The notes beneath the pieces are model-generated. The model was given only the letters and a program-made list of their open reading frames with translations. It had not been told where the DNA came from and did no database searches. DNA of 64,000 nucleotides from Pleurocapsa sp. MO_226.B13 (lineage in GTDB: Bacteria; Cyanobacteriota; Cyanobacteriia; Cyanobacteriales; Xenococcaceae): the NCBI GenBank assembly GCA_030064795.1, contig JASJEI010000001.1, positions 1-64,000 on the forward strand. Direction: 5' to 3'. Position numbers and translations under genes: made by a program. Shown piece by piece: positions 33,777 through 42,974 of the stretch. The first letter of the stretch is position 1, and each line of letters begins with the position of its first letter.

Positions 33777-34934
33777 TACAGATTGTAGTTCTTCAATCAT
33801 TCGATCTTCTTGACCTGCAATCCAAGCAGCAAAGCGTCTAGCTAGTACGGGAGCAAAAACTAGGGTGCTGGTAAACCCAGAAAAGAGATAAATTCCTTTT
33901 GTTTGGGCGAGATTACCGACAAGAGCGATCGCCCGATTGTTAAATGCCACCAAACAACTATGGCAAGTACCTGGGATGTCTTCTAATAGAGGTAAAATAT
34001 AGCCTACCCGTTCGCGGATTTGGCTTTCGGCAGTATAGGGATTTAGTTTGGCTTTTGGGTTGGGAGCGATCGCGCTAATTTGTCCCATGCAGATGCTACC
34101 GTCGAGAAACTGTACCGCACCAGGATCGAGAATTACCTTGGCTGGTAGCTCGTAAGGAGGATTCCAGGCATCGGGTTCTATTTCTTTGGCTTTGTCTTCG
34201 AGGATAAATCTTTGTTGGACGGCGGGCATAACTATCGTACCCAATTCTAATTCTACGGGGGGAGTAAGAATTAATTGAGCGTGGGTGAAATAGTTACTGA
34301 CTTGAATTTTGGCTTGTTGCAAAAGCGATCGCGATAGTCCCCCCGCACAGACGACAGTATTATCGGCATGATAGGTATTGACCTCAGTTTTGACCCCAAC
34401 TACATCATCTCCCTGACGCAACAGATCTACTACTCGTTCGTAGATAATTTTGCCTCGATTGCGTTCAAAAGCCCGAAGATAGGCATCGGTAGTTTTCTGG
34501 GGATGAATATGTCCGTGAGGTAATTTCAACGCTCCTGCGATCGCATTCGGATTGAGTAACGGCTCTAAAATACAGGCATCATTGACGCTCAATAATTCGG
34601 GCTTAATGGCAAAGCGATCGTAATTATCGGCGATGATTTCAGGATCGTCTTGGCGATCTATGGTTAAGACTAGATCTAACTCTCGAAATTCCGTATCCGC
34701 ATCTAACTCCTGGGAGAGACTACGATGTAGCTTGATTCCCTCTTCTCCCAGAGTTCTGGTCAACTTATCTGTCCCCGACCAATAAGCCAGGCCACCATAA
34801 CTATATACAGTGGCATTATCGGGAGTTTCATCTTTTTCCAACAACAGCACTTTAAATCCTTGCTGACTAAGTTCGTAAGCCAGACAAGCACCTGTTATTC
34901 CCGCGCCGATTACAATCCAGTCGTATGTACTCAT
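33765..34934 (-). CDS. DAO-type FAD-dependent oxidoreductase
   Basis: The 389-residue protein begins YDWIVIGAGITGACLAYELS, the FAD-binding loop, followed by KVLLLEKDE with the ribose-binding Glu. HIHPQKTTDAYLRAFERN and VVCAGGLSRSLLQQA are typical of the D-amino acid oxidase/glycine oxidase family, and the C-terminal YLFSGFTSTLVFAPVLARRFAAWI closes the FAD site. The substrate is probably an amine or amino acid but cannot be told. Its 3' end overlaps the sulfotransferase remnant. Confidence 0.88.
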   Translation of the reverse strand: MSTYDWIVIGAGITGACLAYELSQQGFKVLLLEKDETPDNATVYSYGGLAYWSGTDKLTRTLGEEGIKLHRSLSQELDADTEFRELDLVLTIDRQDDPEIIADNYDRFAIKPELLSVNDACILEPLLNPNAIAGALKLPHGHIHPQKTTDAYLRAFERNRGKIIYERVVDLLRQGDDVVGVKTEVNTYHADNTVVCAGGLSRSLLQQAKIQVSNYFTHAQLILTPPVELELGTIVMPAVQQRFILEDKAKEIEPDAWNPPYELPAKVILDPGAVQFLDGSICMGQISAIAPNPKAKLNPYTAESQIRERVGYILPLLEDIPGTCHSCLVAFNNRAIALVGNLAQTKGIYLFSGFTSTLVFAPVLARRFAAWIAGQEDRMIEELQSVLIK

Positions 34935-35177
34935 TTAGATAGCTGCGTTTTGATTTATTGGTTTTTAGCTATCAGCGATCGAATTTTAGCCATTAGCTTT
35001 TACTACTTAGCATATAATTTTGCTTGAGCTTATTGCCAGAGAGACTCTAGCTCATTAATATCGTAATCGGTTAAGGGACGGGAGCGCGAAGATTTTTTTC
35101 TATCCGATCGAGTGTAATAATCGCTCTTGAGCGTCAAATATTCGATCAGGTTTAAGGCGATGGCTATAAGTCTTTTA
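34935..35177. other. Spacer with a possible short C-terminal remnant
   Basis: On the minus strand a frame is open from inside the aldo/keto reductase end to 35030 and reads ALNLIEYLTLKSDYYTRSDR then SRPLTDYDINELESLWQ. It has no ATG, GTG or TTG start. It may be a remnant or a small protein with an unusual start. Nothing else was seen. Confidence 0.3.
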
Positions 35178-36155
35178 TTATCTAGTTTGAAAGATATTTT
35201 GCACCATTGGTTTATCGACTCCTGCTGCTGCGCGGTCTAATTCTGCCACTTCTCCTGCGTCCAGTCGCCAACCAAGGACAGCAATGTTGTCCTGGGCTTG
35301 TTTGACATTTTTTGCCCCTGGGATCGGGATTGCACCTTTAGCAATACACCAATTTATCGCTATCTGTGCCATAGTTTTGTTGCGGTATTGGGCGATCGCC
35401 TTCAAACAGTTTAAAAGCGATTGGGCTTCGGGGACTAATCGTCTAAATAGTAAACCCCGTAAGCCTTTGGGATAGGTACTGGGGTCGGTGTATTTTCCTG
35501 TCAAGATTCCCAAACACAGAGGACTATAGGCAATTAATTTTATGCCCAATTCATCGCAAGTTTCCTTAATCCCCAGTTCAGTTACGGGATAGGTAGACAA
35601 AAGAGAATATTGCACCTGGAGAGTAGCAATGGGTACACCACGACTGCTAAATTTCTGATGAATTTTCTTTAACCTTTTTGTTCCGTAGTTGGAAAGTCCC
35701 ACCCCCTTCACTAAACCCCGTTCGTATAAATCGGCTAAACCATCTAACAATTGCCATTCTTGCCAAGGAAAATAATTAGCCGTTGACCAGTGCATTTGCA
35801 CTAAATCAATTTTTCCCATACGTTCTATTGAAGCTTTGCCCGCTTTGACCATCGATTTTCTGGTTAACCGCCAGGGATAAGCAGCCAGTTTAGTCGCCAA
35901 ACAAATATTATTTTTATTTACTCCCCTATATTCCCGCTCAAATTTTCCCAGGAGCTTTTCACTCTGACCGTTGAGTTTACCAGTACCATAAGAATCACCA
36001 GTATCGAAGAGAGTCACACCATTACTAACGCAAAGATTAAAGACTTCTTGCAGTTCGTCGTCCATACTGCGATCGTAGCCCCATAAAAGACGGTTGCCCC
36101 ATGCCCAAGTTCCACAACCCATCTGAGGTAAAATCAGTTTTTTGCTAGTTGACAT
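35178..36155 (-). CDS. Aldo/keto reductase
   Basis: The roughly 325-residue TIM-barrel oxidoreductase has LPQMGCGTWAWGN at the start, GVTLFDTGDSYGTG with the catalytic Asp and Tyr, ICLATKLAAYPWR with the catalytic Lys, and DLVQMHWS with the catalytic His. QVQYSLLST, IAYSPLCLGILTGKY and GAIPIPGAKNVKQAQDN are the usual NADPH contacts. It belongs to the branch close to plant chloroplast pyridoxal reductase-like and cyanobacterial AKRs. A second Met follows directly after the first; 36155 was taken as start. Confidence 0.93.
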   Translation of the reverse strand: MSTSKKLILPQMGCGTWAWGNRLLWGYDRSMDDELQEVFNLCVSNGVTLFDTGDSYGTGKLNGQSEKLLGKFEREYRGVNKNNICLATKLAAYPWRLTRKSMVKAGKASIERMGKIDLVQMHWSTANYFPWQEWQLLDGLADLYERGLVKGVGLSNYGTKRLKKIHQKFSSRGVPIATLQVQYSLLSTYPVTELGIKETCDELGIKLIAYSPLCLGILTGKYTDPSTYPKGLRGLLFRRLVPEAQSLLNCLKAIAQYRNKTMAQIAINWCIAKGAIPIPGAKNVKQAQDNIAVLGWRLDAGEVAELDRAAAGVDKPMVQNIFQTR

Positions 36156-36279
36156 CATAAGGTTTTATTTTAATTTGATAGGATATTAAAAATTAAATCA
36201 GCTAAAATTAGCGGAATAAGCGAAAGTTGCCAGAAAAATAGCAATTATTCATCAAAAACTAGAGCTTTAGATTGACGAA

Positions 36280-36321
36280 GTGAACGCAAGCCCTGTCGTT
36301 TCACGGCAGGGTACTGTTCAC
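36280..36321. other. Two-tier hairpin upstream of the HerA-like gene
   Basis: Outer arms GTGAAC/GTTCAC and inner arms CCCTGTCG/CGGCAGGG (one G-T pair) enclose the loop TTTCA. The form recalls the subterminal right-end hairpin of IS200/IS605-type elements, which often finishes with TTCAC, but no transposase or TnpB gene lies nearby. It may be a solo element end or a structure in the leader of the downstream gene. Confidence 0.4.
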
Positions 36322-36377
36322 AAGGCTCAAACGCAACTTAGCTAGATACCCTAGAAACTCCTGACAAAAGGCAAAAC

Positions 36378-38102
36378 ATGAACTCGCAAATCCCTTTAGG
36401 TTCAGTTATTCAAGGTTCTTTAACCAAAGGTTTAGAAGTAAGACTACATCCTGATGTATCCGTAGAAGATATGCGAGTCGGCAAATTCCTAGTCGTACAA
36501 GGGATCAGATCTCGTTTCTTTTGTTTATTAACGGATGTATCTTTAGGATGTTCGAGCGATCGCATTATCGCCAATCCGCCCCCGATTGAAGATACTTTTT
36601 TACGGGATGTCTTGGCAGGAAGTGGTACTTATGGCACTGTCGATCTCGCGCCGATGCTGATGTTTACCCCCACTGCTACTAAAAGCGATTATTCTACCTT
36701 ACCCATAGATCCAGATCGCGATAAAAATACTAGTCTGGGTTCGCTACAGGCTCAAACTAGCACTGAGATGGAATTGTTACCCGTTAAAACAATTCCTGCC
36801 CACTTCAGCCAGGTATACGAAGCTACTGAAACCGATTTTCGCAGCGTTTTCGGTTGGGAAGACGATCCTTTTCGCCGTAACTTTTCTGTCGGTCGTCCTT
36901 TGGACATGGATGTTCCTGTCTGTATCGATCTAGATCGTTTTGTCGAACGCAGTAATGGTATTTTTGGTAAATCTGGGACGGGTAAATCATTTTTAACTCG
37001 TCTTTTGCTTTCTGGAGTGATTCGTAAGGATGCAGCAGTCAATTTAATGTTTGATATGCACTCCGAGTATGGCTGGGAAGCGATGAAGGAAGGCAAACAG
37101 GTAAGTACCGTTAAGGGTTTACGCCAGCTGTTTCCAGGTAAAGTAGAGATCTATACCCTCGACCCCGAATCGACCAAACGCAGGGGGGTTAGGGATGCTC
37201 AAGAACTTTTCTTGAGTTACGACCAAATAGAAATTGAAGATTTAAAACTAGTAGCATCAGAATTGGGACTTTCTGAAGCAGCAATGGATAATGCCAATAT
37301 CCTCTACAACGAATACGGCAAGTCTTGGATTATGCGTTTGGTCAACATGACCAACGAAGACATCAAAATTTTTTGCGAAGCCAAACAAGGACACCAAGGT
37401 TCGATCTCATCTTTGCAGCGCAAACTGATGCGTTTAGAAAGCCTGAAATATATTCGTTCCGCTTGTCCCCACAATTATATCGAGCAGTTGATTCAAGCTT
37501 TGGATGCAGGCAAAAATGTGATCATCGAATTTGGTTCGCAGTCCAATATGCTCTCTTATATGTTGGCAACCAACATGATTACTCGTCGTATCCATGCTAG
37601 CTATGTTAAAAAAGCCGATCGCTTTTTGCAAACCAAAAACCCCCTCGATAAACCCCGTCAACTAGTAATCACCATCGAAGAAGCACACCGCTTTCTAGAT
37701 TCTAGTATCGTTCACCAAACTATCTTTGGTACGATCGCTCGTGAGATGCGGAAATATTTTGTTACCCTACTGGTAGTCGATCAGCGTCCATCGGGAATTG
37801 ATAACGAAGTTATGTCCCAGATTGGTACTCGCGTCACCTGTCTGCTCAATGATGAAAAAGATATCGAAGCAATTTTTACGGGAGTTTCTGGGGGGGGGAA
37901 CTTAAAATCTGTCTTGGCAAAACTAGACTCCAAACAACAGGCTTTAATTCTCGGTCATGCTGTACCTATGCCTGTGGTAGTGCGGACTCGCGCTTACGAT
38001 GCTCAATTCTATCGTGAGATTGGTTGTACTGACTGGGAAGAAATGACCAATGAAGATGTTTATGCAGCAGCAGAAATTGCCAAAGCCGATCTGGGGTTTT
38101 AG
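36378..38102 (+). CDS. HerA-like ATPase (DUF87) with N-terminal beta-barrel
   Basis: The 574-residue protein starts with a small beta-barrel (GSVIQGSLTKGLEVRLHP, then GKFLVVQGIRSRFFCLLTDV), as the HAS-barrel of HerA. The P-loop is NGIFGKSGTGKSFLTRLLLS (Gly197 to Ser204), followed by NLMFDMHSEYG. The Walker B region is LVITIEEAHRFLD, and EMRKYFVTLLVVDQRPSGID with GTRVTCLLNDEKDI are sensor and arginine-finger regions. HerA forms hexameric DNA translocases that work with the NurA nuclease in archaea; bacterial homologues act in DNA repair or defence. No nurA or sirtuin gene is adjacent, so the role is open. Confidence 0.88.
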   Translation: MNSQIPLGSVIQGSLTKGLEVRLHPDVSVEDMRVGKFLVVQGIRSRFFCLLTDVSLGCSSDRIIANPPPIEDTFLRDVLAGSGTYGTVDLAPMLMFTPTATKSDYSTLPIDPDRDKNTSLGSLQAQTSTEMELLPVKTIPAHFSQVYEATETDFRSVFGWEDDPFRRNFSVGRPLDMDVPVCIDLDRFVERSNGIFGKSGTGKSFLTRLLLSGVIRKDAAVNLMFDMHSEYGWEAMKEGKQVSTVKGLRQLFPGKVEIYTLDPESTKRRGVRDAQELFLSYDQIEIEDLKLVASELGLSEAAMDNANILYNEYGKSWIMRLVNMTNEDIKIFCEAKQGHQGSISSLQRKLMRLESLKYIRSACPHNYIEQLIQALDAGKNVIIEFGSQSNMLSYMLATNMITRRIHASYVKKADRFLQTKNPLDKPRQLVITIEEAHRFLDSSIVHQTIFGTIAREMRKYFVTLLVVDQRPSGIDNEVMSQIGTRVTCLLNDEKDIEAIFTGVSGGGNLKSVLAKLDSKQQALILGHAVPMPVVVRTRAYDAQFYREIGCTDWEEMTNEDVYAAAEIAKADLGF

Positions 38103-38130
38103 TAGGGGCGAACGGCAGGAAAGCCCCTAC
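38102..38130. repeat. Inverted repeat GTAGGGGC/GCCCCTAC after the HerA-like gene
   Basis: Perfect 8-base arms around a 13-base loop begin at the last base of the stop codon. This GTAGGGGC-type hairpin is a common short repeat in cyanobacteria. It may also terminate or stabilise the transcript; there is no T tail. Confidence 0.55.
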
Positions 38131-38265
38131 GAGGAATACAAACAACTCCCATGCAAAAAGAGAAGGTAGAACGCTTTCAACCTCCTCTGATTTACCTTCT
38201 GACATCTTCATATTTAGTTTTGATTTTTTACTCAAGCATTTTAATTATCTAAACATCAGAAGAAT

Positions 38266-39024
38266 TTATTGGCCATTAGTGTTTTCTTGAGAAAGGTCGC
38301 GCAAGAAAGGAGTAACCACGTTATTGTAAATTTGCTCCACACTATCAACTATGACTTTAGTATCAATATTGTTAACTGGAGGAGGAGTTGTACCCTGAGT
38401 AGTTGTAGTACTACCAGAAGTGCTAGGGGAATTTACAGTACTGCTAGAACTAGCAGAATAGCTGGTTTGAACCGCATTAGAATTACCGCTGAGATATAGA
38501 TGGTCGATTACTTTACCTTCATGGACTCTTTTAGTAATTTGCCAACCAGGATTGAGAATAATTTTCATCGCGCCATTACTCAAACCATTAGTTTCACCGA
38601 TGACCATACTTGGTTTTGAGGGATCTTTATGGAATGCCACCAATTGTAATTCGCCGTTATTTTGGACTATTTTAACTACATGAGCAACTCTGTCATCTTG
38701 ACCGTCAAGGCGGAGAGTATAACCGTTGGTGTTAATAATACGACGGCAGCTATTAGTGTGGTCAAAATTTAAAAGTAACATATCCACTTCGATCGGGGCA
38801 GAACCAGATTCTTGCCAACACTGTCTCTCTCCAGAAATTTGTTCGATGATTTCTAAACGATGCTCTTTGTAACCAAAGGGTACAGCTACTACGGCAAATT
38901 CATCTTGACTAACTTGTTGCTCTTGGAAAGAAACTGCTTTAGCTTGAGGAGCAACCATCACTGTAGTACTGGCGATCGCGGATAGAGCTAAAAATAATGA
39001 TTTAATGCGGTTGATAGATTTCAT
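38266..39024 (-). CDS. DUF3747 exported protein
   Basis: The 252-residue product has a signal peptide (IKSLFLALSAIASTTVMVAPQAKA) and the cyanobacterial DUF3747 domain: FAVVAVPFGYKEHRLEIIEQISGERQCWQE and the NSCRRIINTNGYTLRLDGQD motif, with two Cys likely bridged. A Ser/Thr-rich linker (SASSSSTVNSPSTSGSTTTT) and a short C-terminal helix follow. The family is nearly restricted to cyanobacteria; its function is unknown, and an envelope location is expected. The short plus-strand frame opposite is a shadow. Confidence 0.88.
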   Translation of the reverse strand: MKSINRIKSLFLALSAIASTTVMVAPQAKAVSFQEQQVSQDEFAVVAVPFGYKEHRLEIIEQISGERQCWQESGSAPIEVDMLLLNFDHTNSCRRIINTNGYTLRLDGQDDRVAHVVKIVQNNGELQLVAFHKDPSKPSMVIGETNGLSNGAMKIILNPGWQITKRVHEGKVIDHLYLSGNSNAVQTSYSASSSSTVNSPSTSGSTTTTQGTTPPPVNNIDTKVIVDSVEQIYNNVVTPFLRDLSQENTNGQ

Positions 39025-39193
39025 TTTAGAAAGCCTCTATATTATCTTGTTTAAGTTGTTATTTCTTATTAGTTCTGGAGTTTATTTTTTATGCACTTTC
39101 AGATGCTGTTGATTGAAATAACAAGCTATAGAGACTTACCGTGGTTAACTTTTAACTACTACTCCCCTCCTTCCTCGTTCCTAATTCCTCAAA

Positions 39194-39685
39194 TCACCAC
39201 CACTTGAGTTGTAAATAACCTTTTTCTGGTATTTCTAGCTCTTTTTCGCTTAACCAATCCATTTCTTTGTAAGTTCCAAAGACCCTATCCCACCAATCTA
39301 CTGCCAAACCAAAGTTATGATTCCACTGGTTATATTTGTGGTGTACGTAGTGAACGGGCATTTTGAGCCAAAAACATTTAGTAGGATTTTCGTGCTGCAA
39401 CTGATGAGCGTAGGCAGAAAATAGAGCATAAACTATAGTCCCAGACATAAAGCTGATGCCCACAGTCACAGAGATTAGAAAGGAAAAAAGACCGACTGGA
39501 ATCACCATCGAATAATCTTTAAATTCGGGCAATACTCCCTGAGCGGAATTTTCCTTGTGATGATTGTAATGAGGAATAATATCTCGACCAAAACGGGGGT
39601 CTATATGCATCAGACGATGCAGCCAATATTCTAGAAAACTAGCGAAAATAAACGCTAAGAGAAAAGAAGTAATAATCTGCAACAT
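39194..39685 (-). CDS. Fatty acid hydroxylase / sterol desaturase-like membrane protein
   Basis: The 163-residue membrane protein has the diiron histidine pattern of the family: EYWLHRLMH, RDIIPHYNHHKEN, FSAYAHQLQHENP and PVHYVHHKYNQWNHNFG. Four hydrophobic segments are expected. Relatives hydroxylate fatty acids, sterols or carotenoids (CrtZ-like). The protein is shorter than sterol desaturases and closer to the small cyanobacterial hydroxylases. The substrate cannot be decided from sequence. Confidence 0.88.
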   Translation of the reverse strand: MLQIITSFLLAFIFASFLEYWLHRLMHIDPRFGRDIIPHYNHHKENSAQGVLPEFKDYSMVIPVGLFSFLISVTVGISFMSGTIVYALFSAYAHQLQHENPTKCFWLKMPVHYVHHKYNQWNHNFGLAVDWWDRVFGTYKEMDWLSEKELEIPEKGYLQLKWW

Positions 39686-39828
39686 GATTTTAGATTACCT
39701 CTACGGGTCGATAATGGGTATAGATCTAAATTGAATCGCTTTACCATGATTTTACTGCGCTTTTGGGTTGAGTAGACGACAACCAACCAGTAAATTTTTC
39801 TTTTCTCTTCCCTGATTGATTTATAGGG

Positions 39829-42828
39829 CTAATTGTCTGTAATTACATCTTCTACAGGGCGAATAATTGTTTGAGAATTGCTTTGGGGTTGAAAAATGGC
39901 TTGGATACCTTCGTCTAAAGTTTCTGCCATGACGATTTGATTATCATAGATGACAATCACTCTGGCTAAAGCAGGTAGGCTGTTTTCTTCTGCCTCGATG
40001 TATAAAGGCTCGACATAAAGTAGGGATTGTTCGATCGGAATAATCAAGAGATTCCCCTGAATTGCCCGCGAACCTTCTCGATTCCAAAGCGATATTTGTT
40101 GGGAGATTACAGGATCTTGGTTGATTAGGGCTTCGATTTGATTGGGGCCAAAAATTAGCTTTTGTTTGGGAAATTTATAAAGTAGTAGTTTGCCATATTC
40201 TTCTCCGTCGGATCTAGCTGCCAACCAGGCAATTAAATTAGGACGACTGGTAGGGGTATAGGGATGCAATAAGATAAATTCTTCTTGGCTGGCGGTAGGT
40301 AGCTTCATAATCAGATAGTAGGGTGCTACCGCTTGAGATTCTGTACCATAGATCTCTCTAGGAATTTGCCATTGATCTTCTCGGTTATAGAATACCTGGG
40401 GATCGATCATGTGGTAAGTCAGCAATCTTTCTGACTGAATACTAAATAGATCTTCGGGATAACGGATGTGACGACGCAACTCCGAAGGCATTGCGGTGAG
40501 AGGTTTAAATAACTTGGGAAATATTTTGTCCCAAGTCTGAATCATCGGATCGTCAGGATCGGCAATATAAAAGTCTACTTTGCCGTTGTAGGCATCTACT
40601 ACTACCTTGACGGAGTTACGCAGATAGTTAAATTGATTTTTTCCTGGATCGGAATAGGGATAGCGATCGCTCGTGGTATAGGCATCAATAATCCAATAAA
40701 GATAATCTCGATTGTTGTTGGAGTCATTGGGATTTGCTGTTACTAAGTAAGGATCGCGATCGTAATTGAGAAAAGGTGCGATCGCTTTGATTCTATTTTT
40801 AATATTGCGTCTAAATAGCAGCTTTGTATCTGCGGTAAAGTCTTGGGCAAATAACATCTGCCAATCTTTGAGATATTCAGCAAACATCATCCGTCGGAAG
40901 TAATTACCAATCTCGATCCCACCAGTACCATCGTAGGTGTTGTAAACGTTTTCTTCGCCACTGGGAAAATCTAACTCCTTTACCTTAGTCGAGGTCATCA
41001 CATAGGGGTTGGTCAATTCACCATAATAGATCCGAGGCTTGCCTATGGGAATACTATTGCGAATTACCTCATCGGATACCGTCAGCATCCCTGATTCTGG
41101 GCTTCCCGTGCCAATATCTTTAACGTAGTAGTAGGGCAAACCACTTTCTGCAACCCGATTCACAGGAGAGAGCGTAAAGCCGTAACCATGAGTATAAATT
41201 AGATGTTCGTTGACCCAGGTTTTAGCAATATCGATCACTTGACCATAATCTAATTCTCTGGCTGCAATGATTACCTGTTGTTTGTCAGCATCCTCTACAC
41301 TGCCATCTTCGCTCAACAGATAGCGGTCTATATCGGCATCATGAAATTGATAGTAGGGACGAATTTGCTGTAGTTGGCGATTGGTTTGTAAAATTGGGCG
41401 AGTATCCCAAAGACGAATATTTTCAATCGTCGAGCCGTTATTTTCGATGTCTTGAGCGGTTAATTCTCCACGAGGATTAAAAGTTTTTGCTTCAATATTA
41501 TCTAAGTTAAAGGCTTTACGAGTCATAGTAATACTACGCTCGATATAAGGTTTTTCTTTAACTAATTCATTGGGTTGTACCACCAACAGTTGTACCGTAG
41601 CACTAAAAAAATTGCTGAGGGCAAATATTAATAAATAAATTGTAAAGGGAAGAACCAAGAAGATAATTCTTCTGAATTTTAGCTGTTGTAGCTGGAGATT
41701 TTGATAGCCAGTAAAGCCTTTATAAACTAACCAGCAGACAATCAAAATTGAGACTAAGGTTAAAGACACCTCGATCGGTAATTGAACTTTGATGTCGGTA
41801 TATCCCGCACCATAAACTACCCCGCGAAAACCGTAAAGCAAATCAAAGCGATTGAGCCAATGTTGAATAGCTAAGCTCAACATTACTCCCGCACCTAAAA
41901 AAGAAAGGTGACGGAGTTGAAGTTTGGAGAAACCAGGGAAACGTCCTTGAGATAAGCTATTTCCCGATAGTAAATAAAATAAAGCGCAAGCGATTAATGC
42001 CGTACAAGATAAACCAGTTAACCAAGTTTCTAATAATTGCCAAAGCGGTAAACGAAAAATATAAAAGCCAATGTCTTTTTGAAACTGAGCATCGACATAA
42101 TTAAAGCTAGAAGGATTTAAAAACCGCAGGATATTTGACCAATTACCCGCAGCAATAAAACCAAAGACGAGACTAATTAAACCCGCGATCGCGCTGATAC
42201 TAATTCGGGGTTTCCACAACAACATTACTACCGAGATAATTACTATCGATACTTGATAGATATATTGCCAAAGAAAACTTTGCCAATCGAAACCATCTAA
42301 AGCTGGCTTTAAACTCCAAGCTAGCTTGGGTAGCTGATAAGTCGTCTGCCAAATAGCTAATGCTATTCCCGTATAGTAGAGAAGGATCGAGGCAATCAAA
42401 ACTGCACTAGAGATCGCAGCTAAGAGTAAAAAAGGTAATTTTAGCCGAGGTGAATAGATTGCTTGGCTGGGATAGCGTCTGACGGGTAAGTCTTCACCCA
42501 AGGTAATCTTGGTGATAGTAGAGGTAGCCAGATGCTTTTGCTGAGGTATATAGGGAATTCCCGAATCATACCAATCATCTTTTGGCAGCCATTGCCATTG
42601 CCAACGATTTGCCAACCAGAGATTGAACCCTAAAAATATTGCCGAAATCAGACTAATCAAAAACCAAAGACTATACTGACTTACACGACGAATCAGAAAC
42701 GCCGAAAGATAATCAACCTCCTGAAACCAAAGTACTTCTGCAAACAAACGTGCTATGATTTCAAATACTAGCCAAAAGCCGAAGGTAACGGCGATCGCCA
42801 TGTAAATCGAGCGATAAAGACGTTTCAT
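39829..42828 (-). CDS. UPF0182 family large membrane protein
   Basis: The 999-residue protein matches the UPF0182 family: an N-terminal half with about seven transmembrane helices (to about residue 405) and a large extracytoplasmic domain. Diagnostic segments include FFSATVQLLVVQPNELVKEKPYIERSIT, NIRLWDTRPILQTNRQLQQIRPYYQFHDADIDRY, YTHGYGFTLSPVNRVAESGLP, YYGELTNPYVM and the C-terminal NLLIIPIEQSLLYVEPLYIEAEE. The family is widespread in cyanobacteria and actinobacteria without known function. Length and order are standard. Confidence 0.92.
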   Translation of the reverse strand: MKRLYRSIYMAIAVTFGFWLVFEIIARLFAEVLWFQEVDYLSAFLIRRVSQYSLWFLISLISAIFLGFNLWLANRWQWQWLPKDDWYDSGIPYIPQQKHLATSTITKITLGEDLPVRRYPSQAIYSPRLKLPFLLLAAISSAVLIASILLYYTGIALAIWQTTYQLPKLAWSLKPALDGFDWQSFLWQYIYQVSIVIISVVMLLWKPRISISAIAGLISLVFGFIAAGNWSNILRFLNPSSFNYVDAQFQKDIGFYIFRLPLWQLLETWLTGLSCTALIACALFYLLSGNSLSQGRFPGFSKLQLRHLSFLGAGVMLSLAIQHWLNRFDLLYGFRGVVYGAGYTDIKVQLPIEVSLTLVSILIVCWLVYKGFTGYQNLQLQQLKFRRIIFLVLPFTIYLLIFALSNFFSATVQLLVVQPNELVKEKPYIERSITMTRKAFNLDNIEAKTFNPRGELTAQDIENNGSTIENIRLWDTRPILQTNRQLQQIRPYYQFHDADIDRYLLSEDGSVEDADKQQVIIAARELDYGQVIDIAKTWVNEHLIYTHGYGFTLSPVNRVAESGLPYYYVKDIGTGSPESGMLTVSDEVIRNSIPIGKPRIYYGELTNPYVMTSTKVKELDFPSGEENVYNTYDGTGGIEIGNYFRRMMFAEYLKDWQMLFAQDFTADTKLLFRRNIKNRIKAIAPFLNYDRDPYLVTANPNDSNNNRDYLYWIIDAYTTSDRYPYSDPGKNQFNYLRNSVKVVVDAYNGKVDFYIADPDDPMIQTWDKIFPKLFKPLTAMPSELRRHIRYPEDLFSIQSERLLTYHMIDPQVFYNREDQWQIPREIYGTESQAVAPYYLIMKLPTASQEEFILLHPYTPTSRPNLIAWLAARSDGEEYGKLLLYKFPKQKLIFGPNQIEALINQDPVISQQISLWNREGSRAIQGNLLIIPIEQSLLYVEPLYIEAEENSLPALARVIVIYDNQIVMAETLDEGIQAIFQPQSNSQTIIRPVEDVITDN

Positions 42829-42974
42829 ATTTCTTCTGGTGCGATCTCAAGTACGTACCTGGTTTGCAGATCGGGTTTCAAAATGTACGCACTTTCTAAT
42901 TTTAATTCAAAAAACGGCTGATAGGCATAACCAAGGACAAAGAACAAAGAACCAATAACTAATGAGATGAAATC

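Noticed and set aside
37966..38235. 89-codon minus-strand frame at the 3' end of the HerA-like gene
   Set aside because: Mostly antisense to the HerA-like coding sequence and the spacer; no family resemblance.
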